DNA of 64,000 nt from Strobilurus pachycystidiatus (taxonomy: Eukaryota > Basidiomycota > Agaricomycetes > Agaricales > Physalacriaceae), in the NCBI GenBank assembly GCA_019915135.1, contig JAHLMK010000015.1, forward strand, positions 806,001 to 870,000, given 5' to 3'. Shown in pieces: positions 1 through 10,379 of this stretch; position 1 is the first letter of the stretch; each line of letters opens with the position of its first letter. A program made the position numbers and the translations under genes. The notes beneath the pieces were generated by a model that worked only from the letters and a program-made list of their open reading frames with translations, made no database searches and was not told the origin of the DNA.

Positions 1-55
1 TCGATGTAACCACTATCTCGAACATTCAGAGAAAACGTTGAGAACTTGCAGAACT

Positions 56-1176
56 TCATACCTCTACTGTTTTCGGCTTGCCTTTTTTCGTCTTGCCGCC
101 CATGCCAGTTGTAGGCGCGCCCTTGCCCCAGAGTGTCTCAGCAATCTGAGCGACGTATCAGTGAGTGTTCAGCACTCTCTAGAGTCGAATGTGAACGTAC
201 CACAGTGGCACTGGGCCCCATGATTTCCTTCGTCTTGGTATCATCTCGTTTTCCTCTAGCAGCATTGAGCTTAAGAGAGGAGATTGAGATCGCCAGCCCA
301 TCGACGTTCCGACCTTGCTTCACTGCCCCTGCAATGGCCGCGTATTCGGTGGGGGGATCTGGGGCGGTGGGAGGGAAGGGGATGGAGAGCTGAGCAAGGC
401 TCCATGGTGCAAGTGACCAGAGCTTCTTGTAGTCGTCCACGCTCATCCAAACGACGTAAAGCTGCAAGAAGTTGATACCGACCAACTTGAGACCCATGTC
501 TTCCGCCGCCTTGTACTCCAGAATGATGGGTTCGGGCCATTCCTTGAACGCCGACGAACCCTTGTTATTTGCGACGATGGTCTCGAGCATGGCGCGATCG
601 ACCTGGTAAAAGGGAGGATCGTGGGGAGTGAAGTAGAGCCTCAGCGTCTTGCGCAAGGAGGCGTCCGGCTTCAGCTTGAACCGCGCATACACCGGATTGC
701 CCTCAGCAGGGGGTTTTCCTTCAAGATTGCCGACAAAGTCCGTCCACAGTTTGAGCTGCCGTTCGTCGTTGTAATCGTAAGTTGTAGGTATCAAAATGCT
801 GGGCAAGACCGAGAGCGAGCCACCAACATCCCAGAGCTCGATGGGCTTGACAGAGACGTTTTTTTTCGTTTCCGTGTAGTCGTCCTCGCGCCGTTTAGAG
901 CTTGTAAGCCGCTTCTTGAGGGCATCCTTCGAGACGTACAACTTGAGAACCTTGTGCAGGAAAAATTCCTCGGTGGTCCCCCCGTCCCGTCCTTCGATGG
1001 GGCGAAGCGCCTTGTATACACCAGCCTCGCCTTGTAGTTTCTTGGCAACAGTCTCGATACCATCTTGTGACTCGAAGTTCGACTCGATATTGCCGGTGAA
1101 ATCAAAGGCCTGTAGAGTATGTATTGAGACTTCCGTCGGCGATGACAGCAACGAGACTTACTCTCTTGGATTCCAT
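56..1176 (-). CDS. Uncharacterised protein, three exons
   Basis: I do not recognise this protein. The model has a 15-base first exon (1162-1176, MESKR), an intron with donor GTAAGT, a main exon 201-1109, an intron 146-200 (donor GTACGT, acceptor CTCAG) and a last exon 56-145. Phases agree at both junctions, and the last exon ends in a Lys/Gly-rich tail (GGKTKKGKPK). Total is about 337 residues, soluble, with no signal peptide or membrane segment. The middle is rich in aromatic and Asp/Lys residues with several predicted strands (for example RKTLRLYFTPHDPPFY). A TATA-like element lies about 70 bases upstream of the ATG. The exon structure is well supported; the function is unknown. Confidence 0.7.
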
Positions 1177-1242
1177 TGTATCAGTAGTAGTCGCAGTGTC
1201 CGGAAAGAGCTGTGAACTGGAGTGATAGAGCGCAGTTTGCGA

Positions 1243-1250
1243 CTTTATAC
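1243..1250 (-). promoter_or_regulatory. TATA box of the 56-1176 gene
   Basis: The minus strand reads GTATAAAG about 70 bases upstream of the ATG at 1176, a plausible core promoter. Confidence 0.4.
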
Positions 1251-2020
1251 GTTTTCCGCCTTGAGCATGGGATGTGCTCGATAGAGAGTTAGTTTGACAT
1301 ACCCTCGAGTGCGACGTTCGTAGAATGCTGCGGGTGACATCGAGCTCAGAGTCTAGCCCGGATAGAGACCTCAGACGAGCCTTAGGTACGTGCCGCAGAG
1401 CATTGTCGTATTGTTATAACTGAAGGGAGAAATGGTGGGCCTATCGCGACACCGTCGGCATGAATTGTCCATGATGGATCATGGGTGGACCTTCAGATAT
1501 CGTCAGAGCTAACCTCTATGCGAGTCAAAATAGTGACTACGAACCCAGAAAAACAAGCCTGCAAGCCAGGGATGACTCTGCACAGACCAGTCGGAAGTTT
1601 GTCGCACCGTTCCTTGGCGAGGTCTCCATTGTTGTCTGCGTCCGTGACGGCGGCGATGCAGAACAGATGACTGTTCTACATGTCTATCAAGCAGGGAGGT
1701 TTCAAACAAGATGTATAACGGAGTTCTGGAGGAGTGATACCGGCAGGGACACGTTTCCAGTGCATATGAAGCCGAGAATGGTGGTGGTCTTGGTGGCCGT
1801 AAGTAGAGATAAGTGGGCCCTGTGCCTGCCTGGATCGCGTGCCGTTGGTAACCGGCGTCTGGAATTCCGGGTGGACCAAGTATTAGTAACGACTTCTAAA
1901 CTCTCAGTTTCAATCTTAGCTTCAACTTTCAAGTTTCGACGACCGTCGTCCGTGGACCGTCACGGTCGAGTCTCGAGTCTCTAGTATCTACCGACGACCG
2001 AGTCGGTGCAAGAAAAATAT
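1251..2020. other. Intergenic stretch, no gene seen
   Basis: Short overlapping open frames on both strands have no recognisable motifs or splice logic. A self-complementary GACGACCGTCGTC-type stretch lies near 1940-1965. Nothing else is seen. Confidence 0.5.
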
Positions 2021-2104
2021 TGGACACTGTGGGAATTGAACCCACGACCTCACGCAGGCATCATCAAATGCGAAGCGTGCGCGCTACCCCTGTGCCAAGA
2101 GCCC
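2021..2104 (-). tRNA. tRNA-Ala (anticodon CGC) with 12-base intron
   Basis: The reverse strand folds as a cloverleaf. The acceptor is GGGCTCT against AGTGTCC, with the G3-U70 pair that marks alanine tRNAs and one T-T mismatch at pair 5. The anticodon stem is CACGC/GCGTG, with anticodon CGC at 2072-2070. The T arm is GTGGG-TTCAATT-CCCAC, and the discriminator is A at 2021. A 12-base intron (2068-2057) follows position 37. A near relative is at 7864-7950. Confidence 0.85.
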
Positions 2105-2409
2105 ATGACAATACGTCTGATGGTTAACTGCTTGACCCACTCCTGGTTTCACACTCAGGTCATTACTTACTGTCGTGATGATTACATCCAACCATTTGGA
2201 CCTTGGTCTTGAGCGTCAAGTACACAGGCTTACAGAGGCCGCGACTTCCAGGAAGTGATTCTGTATGTCAAGTCTACACTTCCCCGACACGGACGCATCT
2301 CATTTGAGTCAGCGGCTGATTGTGGAGTCCTACCGTTTTCCCCGGAGCAACCCCGGAAAACATCGTCTCCCCGCGCCAGCCCCGCGCTCACAACCTTTCT
2401 TCCTCCGTC
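2105..2409. other. Spacer between tRNA-Ala and phosphatase gene
   Basis: About 300 bases that should hold the phosphatase promoter and 5' leader. I see no gene or clear TATA box. Confidence 0.4.
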
Positions 2410-3931
2410 ATGGCGATCCCATTGCCAGCACCGCCCAGCGTCGACGAGATTGTACCAGGACAGATATGGCTGGGCAAGTAAGTGTTCTTCCATTCAGCTG
2501 CGCGCCACAATAGCTGATTCAAATCTGCGCCAGTCTTGCTTCGGCACTGCAATCTGCGCCTGTCCTGGGATTGACGCACATTCTGTCTGTATGCCCTGAC
2601 CTTCCTGCATATCCAACCTCTTCCCTTCACCACCTCTGTATACCCATCGCAGATACCCCGCATTCAGATATCCTCTCCTATTTCCCCTCCGCTGTTAGTT
2701 TCATCGAGGACGCGGTCAATGGTGGTGGCAAGGTCCTCGTTCATTGTCGCATGGGCATATCGCGGAGTGCAGCCGTACTTTGTGCTTGGTGTGCGTATTC
2801 TCCAATCTTCCGCGTACACTTGGGGGGACAATCCTCTTTCAGCTTCTGGCGCGCCCGACTACGCTCGTCGAAATATCCGCTATGTCTCCAACATTTCCCG
2901 GTGACGCCTCGTCGATTCTTATGCGAATGCTGATAGCGTTCTTCCAGTTGTCCAAACACGCGCCCTCCAACCAGGCGCGGCCCTTGCTCTAATCCGTCAA
3001 AAACGACCTATAGTGTGCCCGAACTATGGCTTCATAGCGCAACTCGACGTCTATTGCACCTCTCACTTCGCGCCCCCGTTTCCCCACAAGGTCTGGAAGA
3101 AGAAGGTAAAGACCTGGCTGGGATACGTCGCAGATACCACCGCCATCGTCGAGGGGGAACTGTATCTAAGCAGGTTACGCCCCGTTCACTCTCCGATCGT
3201 CCAGGTATACTTACGCCAACCGATCTGATAGCGAATTTCCGAAGGACCCGCAACAAGAAGAGGCACTCCTCGTGGAGGTAGCAGCGAAATGTGTCGTTGC
3301 TGTATCCCCAGAATCTATCCCTGCACAAGGCCTCGAGGGGGTAAGTGTCGTACGAGGTGATCTCGATGCTCTAGACATGTGCGTCGAGGCATTGCAAGAA
3401 GCTGTCAAGCAAGGGGCGGTCCTTGTCCATTCAAAAATAGAAGCTAGGGCTTGTGTGGTCGTGGCCGCATATCGTAAGTGGCATACACACCTATCTACTC
3501 TTCTTGACTTAAGCATTGTTCTAGTCATGACTGCACGCCATATCAGTGTCTCAGACGCCCTAGCAATCATTCGCCACGCATTACCATTATTCGAGGCTGG
3601 TCCCAACGTCAAGCGCCGGTTAGAGGCCTACGCTGCGTCTTCATCTTCCGCACCAAGCCCGACCCTACACCCACTATCACCACACCCGTCGTCTTCGTCC
3701 ATAGTCTACACCACACCTACGCGATCCGGAGCAAAGGAGGCGCTGGAGGATAATTGGCGGTTCCCGTTGCCGAGTAGCTCGCCTAATGGTCATGGTCATG
3801 ATAACATCATGCGTTCGTCCCAGCCGACGCACGACGACCTCACTGCGCTGTCTGCTCACCTTCTCAGTGAGAGTGGTGTCGATATAGGCGCTTTTGGGGA
3901 GGCGTTGAAGGCGGCGCGGGTGCGTGGTTAG
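2410..3931 (+). CDS. Dual-specificity protein phosphatase with a second, degenerate phosphatase domain
   Basis: The start MAIPLPAPPSVDEIVPGQIW runs into an intron at 2478-2533 (GTAAGT...CAG); joining gives IWLGNLASAL, typical of DUSP N-termini. The first catalytic domain holds the signature HCRMGISRS (HCx5RS), with Cys nucleophile and Arg present, followed after further introns by RQKRPIVCPNYGFIAQLDVY, the usual end of a DUSP domain. A second region repeats the pattern (VLVHSKIEARACVVVAAYLM), but Ser replaces the Cys nucleophile and the P-loop Arg and Gly spacing is lost. The reading frame through the intron ending near 3523 restores this second domain. A Ser/Pro-rich tail follows. Likely cytosolic or nuclear, removing phosphate from Ser/Thr/Tyr. 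Exon borders between 2790 and 3260 are less certain. Confidence 0.8.
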
Positions 3932-4610
3932 GTGGAGGAGCCGTGATACCCGATATTCATGAGTATCTCTTGGCTTCACTGTTACCTTTACATATACAGC
4001 TGCGCTTTAATCTACGAGTAGAATTGACGCGTAATGCTTGCTTATTTCCAATGGACCTGGCATGGAGGGTTTCCGACTTGGCCTGGTTGGTATCATCGCG
4101 GACACTGCAGTGGTGGCTCATCCATCATCGATGCATCATCTATCGCCAGTCTATCGCACAGTTTCGCACTGGCTTATGATAAGAAGGTACGGGGTATTTT
4201 AAATTTACCATGAGTTCTACGAGCACTACGAGCACCCACAACTATGGCATTGATGACGAGTTCGGGTTCACCGCGGAATTTTCAATTTAAGCTTGGCTTG
4301 CCCTTCATCAAGTCCATGATGTTCCCTTCCGTTTCCTTGTCGTTGTCGCTGTCGTTGGCCAGTCCTTCACCCTGTCGAAGGGAAGCTAATCGGCAGGGTA
4401 CCGAATGAAGCCTGGAATCGGCCGGCAACGGCCATGTTTGACCGTCGTGCACCGTTCCAATGTTTCATTTAAGCGCTTGTACACACATCTACTCCTTTCC
4501 TTTTTCTCATTTACCACAGTCAGCTTTCTTCCTATACCGACTTGCGGCATACGGGAACACAAACTACGGCAGGATACGAGGATTAAAGCTTAAGCGGCAG
4601 TTTCACCACG
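3932..4610. other. Intergenic stretch, no gene seen
   Basis: Between the phosphatase stop and the protease ATG. Pyrimidine-rich tracts near 4490-4540 could be protease promoter or leader. No open frame is convincing. Confidence 0.4.
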
Positions 4611-7532
4611 ATGCCCTTCGCACGCGGCCATGGCCAGGAGGCTAATGAGCAGCATGGCTTCGATTTTGGAAACCCGGCCGCCTTCCCTTCGCATTCATCC
4701 TCCGCCTCGCAGCCTCTTTCCGATCTTGCCTCCTCCAGCTCGAATGCAGACAAGCGGACGACGCGAAAGCGAACGCGGCGACGTACACGGCGAACACCTT
4801 CCGATGGCACTGCCTCATCACTGGCACAAGCAGCTGGGAAGCGGGACGGGGAGGATGCAGATGGTGCAGGCGTCGTGTTGCCTTTGGCATACATAGGGTC
4901 CAGTGCATTCGATGCGTGAGTGTGCATTTTTGTCTTCTTTGAACTACTTGTCTATTTTCTACTCTATGTCCATTGTTCCCCAGTCATCTCGAGCATTTGA
5001 CCGCTTATTTCCCGTTGTCTTTCCCATCATTTCCATACCCCAACGCGTCCGCCAGACGTCCGCCACCCCAGTTCGCTTCCCGTACCTTGCTGCTTCCTGT
5101 CTTTCTGTTCTCATACTACTTAAGTTCAACATCGACTGAACTTCCCTCTCCCTAGGTCATATACCCTACCCGTGTTAGTCGGCTCTACGCGACAACGCAT
5201 GTATGTTCAGGTCGACTCGGGCAGTGGAGACCTTGTGAGCTTCCCATTCTTGTCACTCACAGCCACTGTTCTGACCAATGTCTCTTTTAATTTACGCTAC
5301 TAGTGGGTTGCTTCGACGTCCTGCTCTGACTCCTCATGCCCCTCTGCGAAACGACGTTCGACATCAGACGAGATGTCTATCACGAATGACCAAACCAAAG
5401 CCAACCTTCCCTCATGGCCAGCTTACAAACTACCATTCTCTCCCTTCCTTCCCATGACCGACTATTCCGACGCATCAACGCCACCACATCACGAACTATT
5501 GACATCGCTACCCGAAGACCCTCCACTACTTGCAAAACGAGCCGACTCACCACTGTACGACCCAGACTCCTCAAACTCTTCCATAGCGGCAGGAACGACC
5601 ATCCAAATACAATACTTGGTGGGCAGTGTCCAAGGCTTGATCCTATGGGACAGCGTGGGTCTCGATCTGAGCAATGCCATCGATAGCGCAGACGACGGTT
5701 GGTCCTTCGATTCTCTCAAATTACGTTACAGTAGGCTCAATACATCTATGCAGGTGCCACAAGTGTTGCTGACGCCGATGGCTCCTACCCGTGGACTGTA
5801 CCATCGCAGGCTTTGGTATCAGCCTCTGCCTTAACCTTCGAGCCTCTACGCCCTAATTTCTCTGGCGTTTTGGGTATAAGCCCACCCAGCAATAGCTTGA
5901 TATCAATCAACATTCCTGCCACTGACGATGCCCCAGTCGATGGGGCGACGTGGACTAGTAACATCTGGAGTAGCGCAGGTACGCCATTTACTGCCCTGTG
6001 CGAACGCAATTTGACAGATATTAGGGAATGGAAATGCTACCCTCGCCGAGAGCAATTGGTATCTACGACTGCTTCTAGATCGTCCGGATGGTGGCGTTTT
6101 AGGCGCACCTGGCGCGATTCTGGCAGTGGGAATGGAGCCTCCGTCGTCTTCCTATCCTCCCTACTATCGAGATGGCGGGAATGGCACTTTGGGGAAGATG
6201 GTGTACACGAACCCGCTCGCGTCTTTGGATGCTACGACGCATCAGGTTGTTGGGACCACGTACTGGCGCGTCCAGCTATCTTCTCTATCCGTTGCCGGGA
6301 AATCCATATCGCTCCCCTCCGCCTCAGGCACCACAGCAATAATCGACTCGGGGGTGCCTACAATCCTCACATCAAAGACAATCGCAGACGGGATATATGG
6401 TGCCATTGGTATTGGGCCAGGCGGGGACGGAAATTACTACCTCCCGTGCTCGACCATGTTGTCCGTCAATGTGACTTTGAAGATGACGCTGGGTGGTGGG
6501 GACGTTACTTTTCCTGTGCACCCTCTGGATCTGTCGGAGCGGAGGAGATCGAAGAACGACTGCATGGGTACCGTGCAAGTCAGCGATGGGATACCTGAGA
6601 GCGAGATCATCCTCGGCGTGGCGTTTCTGAGGAGTGTGGAGACGGTGTTTGGGTTCGATGGGCAGGTGGGTGTGAATGGGCATGGCGGATCTGCTGGTGT
6701 CAAGCTGGGGTTGAGGTCATTGGTGGATCCGGATGTCGCACAGAGCGAGTGGCAGACTGTGAGGGTGCAGGGCCAAGCGCTTGGCGGTAGCGGTGGCTCG
6801 TCTTCCGATGGGGGCGGGGGTGGCAGTGCGTCGTCCGGGAGCGGGATCAGCAAAGTTGCGGTCATTGCTCTGGCTGTCATTGGGAGTCTGGCGGGCATAT
6901 GCATCCTCATTTTCGCTCTCTGGAGATGGCTCAACGCTCGTCGAGAGCGGATGCAACGCGGAGAATACGAGTCGACGAATATGACCTCGCCGACCGCGCT
7001 TTATCGTCCTGCCCTACCGTCGCCACCACTGGAGAAGTCCTATCTGTTTGGCCTCATCAAGATCAAACGGACGCCAGAGGAAGTCGAGAAGAGGCGTCAT
7101 AGCGCGTGGGATGGGTATGCCATGGACGAGCTTACTGAGGACGAGAAACGGAAAAGCCGCTATGAGGCGTACATGGCTCGCCAACGCAAGTCGGACTATT
7201 CTGAGTTCGGTGTGATCAGCGGACATGACAGGGATCGGACGTTGGTCGCCAGCTCTTCGACGTATGGTGGCAAAGAATTTGGTGGGCTATCTGGGGATGA
7301 GAGTATGGGGAAGAAGGAGTTTGATGGAACGGATATGGATGCGTATGTGGATCCTTGGGATCCTTCGACGGGATTGGATTGGGGTGGGAGGTCTGGCGAG
7401 AGAGACGTGCTGCTGAGTACGGAAGGCGCGGAGACGAGAGGAGAGCGGCCGGAATTATCAACAGTACCTGAGGGACGTTCCAGTCTGAGCGGCGGCCCCC
7501 CGGTGCCCTGGAAGGAAGGTGGAGTTACTTGA
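4611..7532 (+). CDS. Membrane-anchored pepsin-like (A1) aspartic protease
   Basis: Exon 1 from ATG 4611 joins in phase across an intron (GTGAGT...CTAG near 4917-5155) to an exon encoding LPVLVGSTRQRMYVQVDSGSGDL, then WVASTSC: the first catalytic Asp with the flap-side strand. The second catalytic Asp is in TTAIIDSGVPTIL. Both motifs are DSG rather than DTG. Further along are a Gly/Ser-rich linker and one membrane helix (VAVIALAVIGSLAGICILIF), then a basic stop-transfer (ARRERMQR) and about 180 cytoplasmic residues rich in charged and Ser residues. The fold suggests a secretory or cell-surface protease with its active site outside. Oddly, the predicted N-terminus is hydrophilic with an Arg-rich stretch and no signal peptide, so a further 5' exon may exist. 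Confidence 0.8.
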
Positions 7533-7863
7533 GGACTGTATATTGCGTGAGGCAATATGGACTATGACCATTGGATCTCATATTCATTTCGATACCTATA
7601 TCTATCACTCACAATATTTGCATCGTGTATCATGTAGTCTTACATTACTGACAATCAACCATTCTCTTAGGTTTCCTGTCGAAGGCTAGTCATCGTCAAG
7701 TGTGGCGAATGCACGTCGACTTCCTTCAACTCTGATTTGCTGTGCTTCACATTCTAAGTAGTGACCATGGATCTCCGATCCAGATTTCACGTTATCTAAA
7801 GTTAACTGTTATGTATAGTCCTAAGTTTTTAGAATTGCTACAAAGGTTCCGGAGCAAAACAAA
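7533..7863. other. 3' region of protease gene, no gene seen
   Basis: AT-rich 3' flank of the protease up to the tRNA. No coding signal. Confidence 0.4.
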
Positions 7864-7950
7864 TGGACACTGTGGGATTTGAACCCACGACCTCACGCAG
7901 TCGTCGATGAAATTGCAAAGCGTGCGCGCTACCAACTGTGCTAAGAGCCC
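7864..7950 (-). tRNA. tRNA-Ala (anticodon TGC) with 14-base intron
   Basis: Cloverleaf on the reverse strand with acceptor GGGCTCT/AGTGTCC (G3-U70 alanine identity pair, T-T mismatch at pair 5 as in the copy at 2021-2104). The anticodon stem is CACGC/GCGTG, with anticodon TGC at 7917-7915. A 14-base intron lies at 7913-7900. The T arm is GTGGG-TTCAAAT-CCCAC, and the discriminator is A. Confidence 0.87.
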
Positions 7951-8160
7951 ATATCAGCACGTGATGGTGTGGCGTAGCATTGTTAAGCGGGTGGCCTCCA
8001 AATTGCCGGCTTGGGGAATTTTTGTCCTCCCTCGCTAACACTGTCTGTGAAAAATGAGCACCTTTGGCACGCTTGATCGTGCCAAAAGCGATTACTGAGG
8101 CGCCATATGGGTGCTCCGGGTCACAATGCATGTCGATCCTTGCATCCAGCCGGAGATATC

Positions 8161-8300
8161 TGGGAGGAAAGGTCGTTGCCGCCCTGATGTAGTCTCCCGT
8201 AGGCAGACTCGATCAAAGCTGACACTTTGATGGCTAGAGGCCACGATTTGGAGGCGATCTCTTCCAAGTCAGATATGTCAGTCGTCAAAGACTCTCCATG
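8161..8300 (+). pseudogene. Truncated tail of an ABM-domain gene
   Basis: This matches the 3' end of the complete ABM gene at 30947-31597, in the inverted orientation expected from the duplication. Only the LGGKV..ALM to MARGHDLE region is present. It is interrupted by an insertion of about 40 bases that introduces stops, and the original stop context is lost. There is no promoter or upstream part. A dead by-product of the duplication. Confidence 0.75.
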
Positions 8301-8480
8301 CCTCAGCACGCAATGATTCAGTGATTGTATATTTTGTATAGAATTGGGTCGTGTTGGGATGATGTTGTACAGAGGTTTGTGATGCTGTCTAATCTAGGAA
8401 GATGGAAGATGTCTAAATGATACAGTGGATAGCGTAAGGAGTTCGTGCAATGCAGGGTATAGGATGTTAAGAGATAGAGT

Positions 8481-9203
8481 TCAGAATTCAACGGCGACGT
8501 CCGCCTGCCACGCATTCTCCATCGGGTTCCAGGCGGAGAGAAGAACAACATTGTTGATGGTGATGCCGTTCGTACCGACGCGCCACTGAGGTGCAGAACA
8601 GGATTCATATTGGGTTTTCTGAGCGATTCGGAAGCGCATCAGCGACGGTGAACGACAAGTTGAGAAAATACTCACATCGATCCAGTGCATGAACATGGTA
8701 GCAATAGCAGTGCCCAGCTGAGCCCGAGTCATAGGTCCGAACTTGGTGTTGACTTCGACAGAACGGCACCAGTCAACATGTGAATAGCCGGGCCACTGAG
8801 CCAAAAGTCAGAGATGCTCAGGAAAGAAAAGGAGAAAGCGACATACCATGATATAAAAAGTAATCTTCGTCACGCCTGGTTTAAATACCAAATCATGACC
8901 ACCAATAAGTTCATGCGCAAGTTGCTCGTATCCACGCATGGCGAGTTCCGCCATCTTGACACCCTCGCCCGGTTGCCGACCTTTCCAGTCGAACGTGACG
9001 GGCTTGACGCCGCTGGTGCGTCCAACTTGGTTCCTCCATTTCGAGGTAGGAGAGTTGACCTCTATTGGAAGCTTCAGCCTTCTCGGATTTGAATGTCCGG
9101 AGTGAGCCTTCGCCTGTGAGGGAGCAGGAGTAGGAGCACGGCCCAGGCTAGTGTAGGACGTAGAAGGAATGGGAGTAGAGTGCAGAGGGTTCCTGTAGGC
9201 CAT
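8481..9203 (-). CDS. Uncharacterised protein, duplicated copy A
   Basis: Three exons: ATG 9203 to the donor after FYIM, a middle exon starting WPGYSHVDWCRSVEV, and a last exon starting KTQYESCSAPQWRV and ending VAVEF. It is about 205 residues, soluble. A Ser/Pro/Thr-rich N-terminus precedes a compact domain with conserved Trp residues (WPGY, VDWCRS, MHWID, WRVG, AWQADVAV). I recall similar uncharacterised proteins spread through mushroom-forming fungi, but know no function. The copy at 30007-30729 is nearly identical, including splice sites, so both seem under constraint or the duplication is recent. The minus strand carries a TATATAACC box upstream. Confidence 0.75.
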
Positions 9204-9250
9204 TGGAGCTGTGTTCGGATGTCGATGCCATTTCCGCTGAGCCAGAGCAG

Positions 9251-9259
9251 GTTATATAT
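9251..9259 (-). promoter_or_regulatory. TATA box of copy A
   Basis: GATATATAAC on the minus strand, about 50 bases upstream of the ATG at 9203. The same element is at 29951-29960 in copy B. Confidence 0.5.
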
Positions 9260-9719
9260 CGATACAGAAGAGCTTTGTCGACAAAGTGGAGGGCGCTTTA
9301 GCTGAGGAGAAAGACGGCCCATTGATCAATGCGACAAGGCGTCGGGAAAAGCGCTCGATCATGGCCCTGAAGTGTTTCTGGTCTTCAAAGGCATACTTCA
9401 AACGACGTTCAGCGTAATAGATTCAAGAAAGACACGCAAAGGGAGTCCCAGAGGCCGAGTGATAATAGCAAGAGTACGCCCTTGTTGTCAGTCACCATCA
9501 TAAAGGGAGGACGAGTAGCCTTTTTGGTGTGTGACAAATGTGAAATGGTTTCTTTGTGTGGGTGGACCTTCCAGGGCCAGAGCGCTCCGACCGTTTAGTG
9601 AAGCTTCAGGAAAAGCGCTTTGTCGGTAGACCATTCGCCCGCCGCGGTGATGGGCCGAGCTTTGATCGAGTCACAGACCCGCCAGGTTGAACGAAGGGTG
9701 TAAGACCTCAACAATGCGC

Positions 9720-10163
9720 CGCGGATACTGCCAGCGAGCTATACTCTACAGTAACTTCAAGGTCAGTGGTTTTCTGGACTTTCCAGGTATGTTTGCCAGC
9801 GGCGGTGGCTGACTTCCGAATGTTATAGCGCGTGAGAGTGAGGGCGTTCCGCCGGTGGTTTCTTGAAGGTTTGTCTCAAATAGTTCGTTCACTTCGCCTA
9901 GTGTCCAAACGGCTGCTGAATACGAATCGGCGCAGTCCCAGAGGATCGAATTCGAATGATGGCAGAGGGAAAAGGTCATTTCGGCTGCCTCGGGCCGACT
10001 CGCCTTCAAAAAAAAGTAGCGGCACAACTCCCTCTCCTTGCAACAAGCGTCACCACTACCATCTTACAATCCACTGTCTCAGAAGCCCTCCTTGATGTAA
10101 CCATCAACCTCTCTCTGGTGATCCTCTGGTCGGCGTCTTCACCGGAAGGTACATCTTCGTACC
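9720..10163. other. Non-duplicated spacer and LINE insertion target
   Basis: Single-copy DNA between the duplication border and the LINE. A plus-strand open frame starting at 9956 (MMAEGKGHFG) runs up to the insertion point and stays in frame with DNA on the far side of the element. No family is recognised. Confidence 0.35.
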
Positions 10164-10167
10164 TTTT
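10152..10167 (+). repeat. Target-site duplication, 3' side of LINE
   Basis: CATCTTCGTACCTTTT here is repeated exactly at 16503-16518. The last Ts merge with the poly(T) tract, so the true length is 12-16 bases. Confidence 0.9.
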
Positions 10168-10184
10168 TTTTTTTTTTTTTTTTT
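10164..10184 (-). other. LINE poly(A) tail
   Basis: Twenty-one consecutive Ts on the plus strand, that is an A tail at the 3' end of the minus-strand element, directly abutting the target-site duplication. Confidence 0.85.
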
Positions 10185-10379
10185 AATCCAATTAAGTCTA
10201 TTGTGCTCAAACATATGTAAGACTATTTAGTACTCGATAAAGTTGTAGAATGTCCGTTGTGCAATCTATCTAGTCTTCCGATTTCTATACAGAGGCTCGA
10301 GCACGCCGGATGGCGGATGATGCTCGTATCGATCCGTCTGGATCGCGGATAGGCTCCTGGCCTAAGGTGTAATGTGGGC

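Larger units (their letters stand above)
8161..9719 (-). repeat. Left arm of a 1.55-kb inverted segmental duplication
   Basis: The reverse complement of this segment matches 29491-31029 almost continuously. It includes a whole gene with both introns, the TATA region and the non-coding flank down to a shared GCGCATTGTTGAGG end. Similarity stops abruptly at both borders. The arms lie about 20 kb apart in inverted orientation. Confidence 0.9.
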
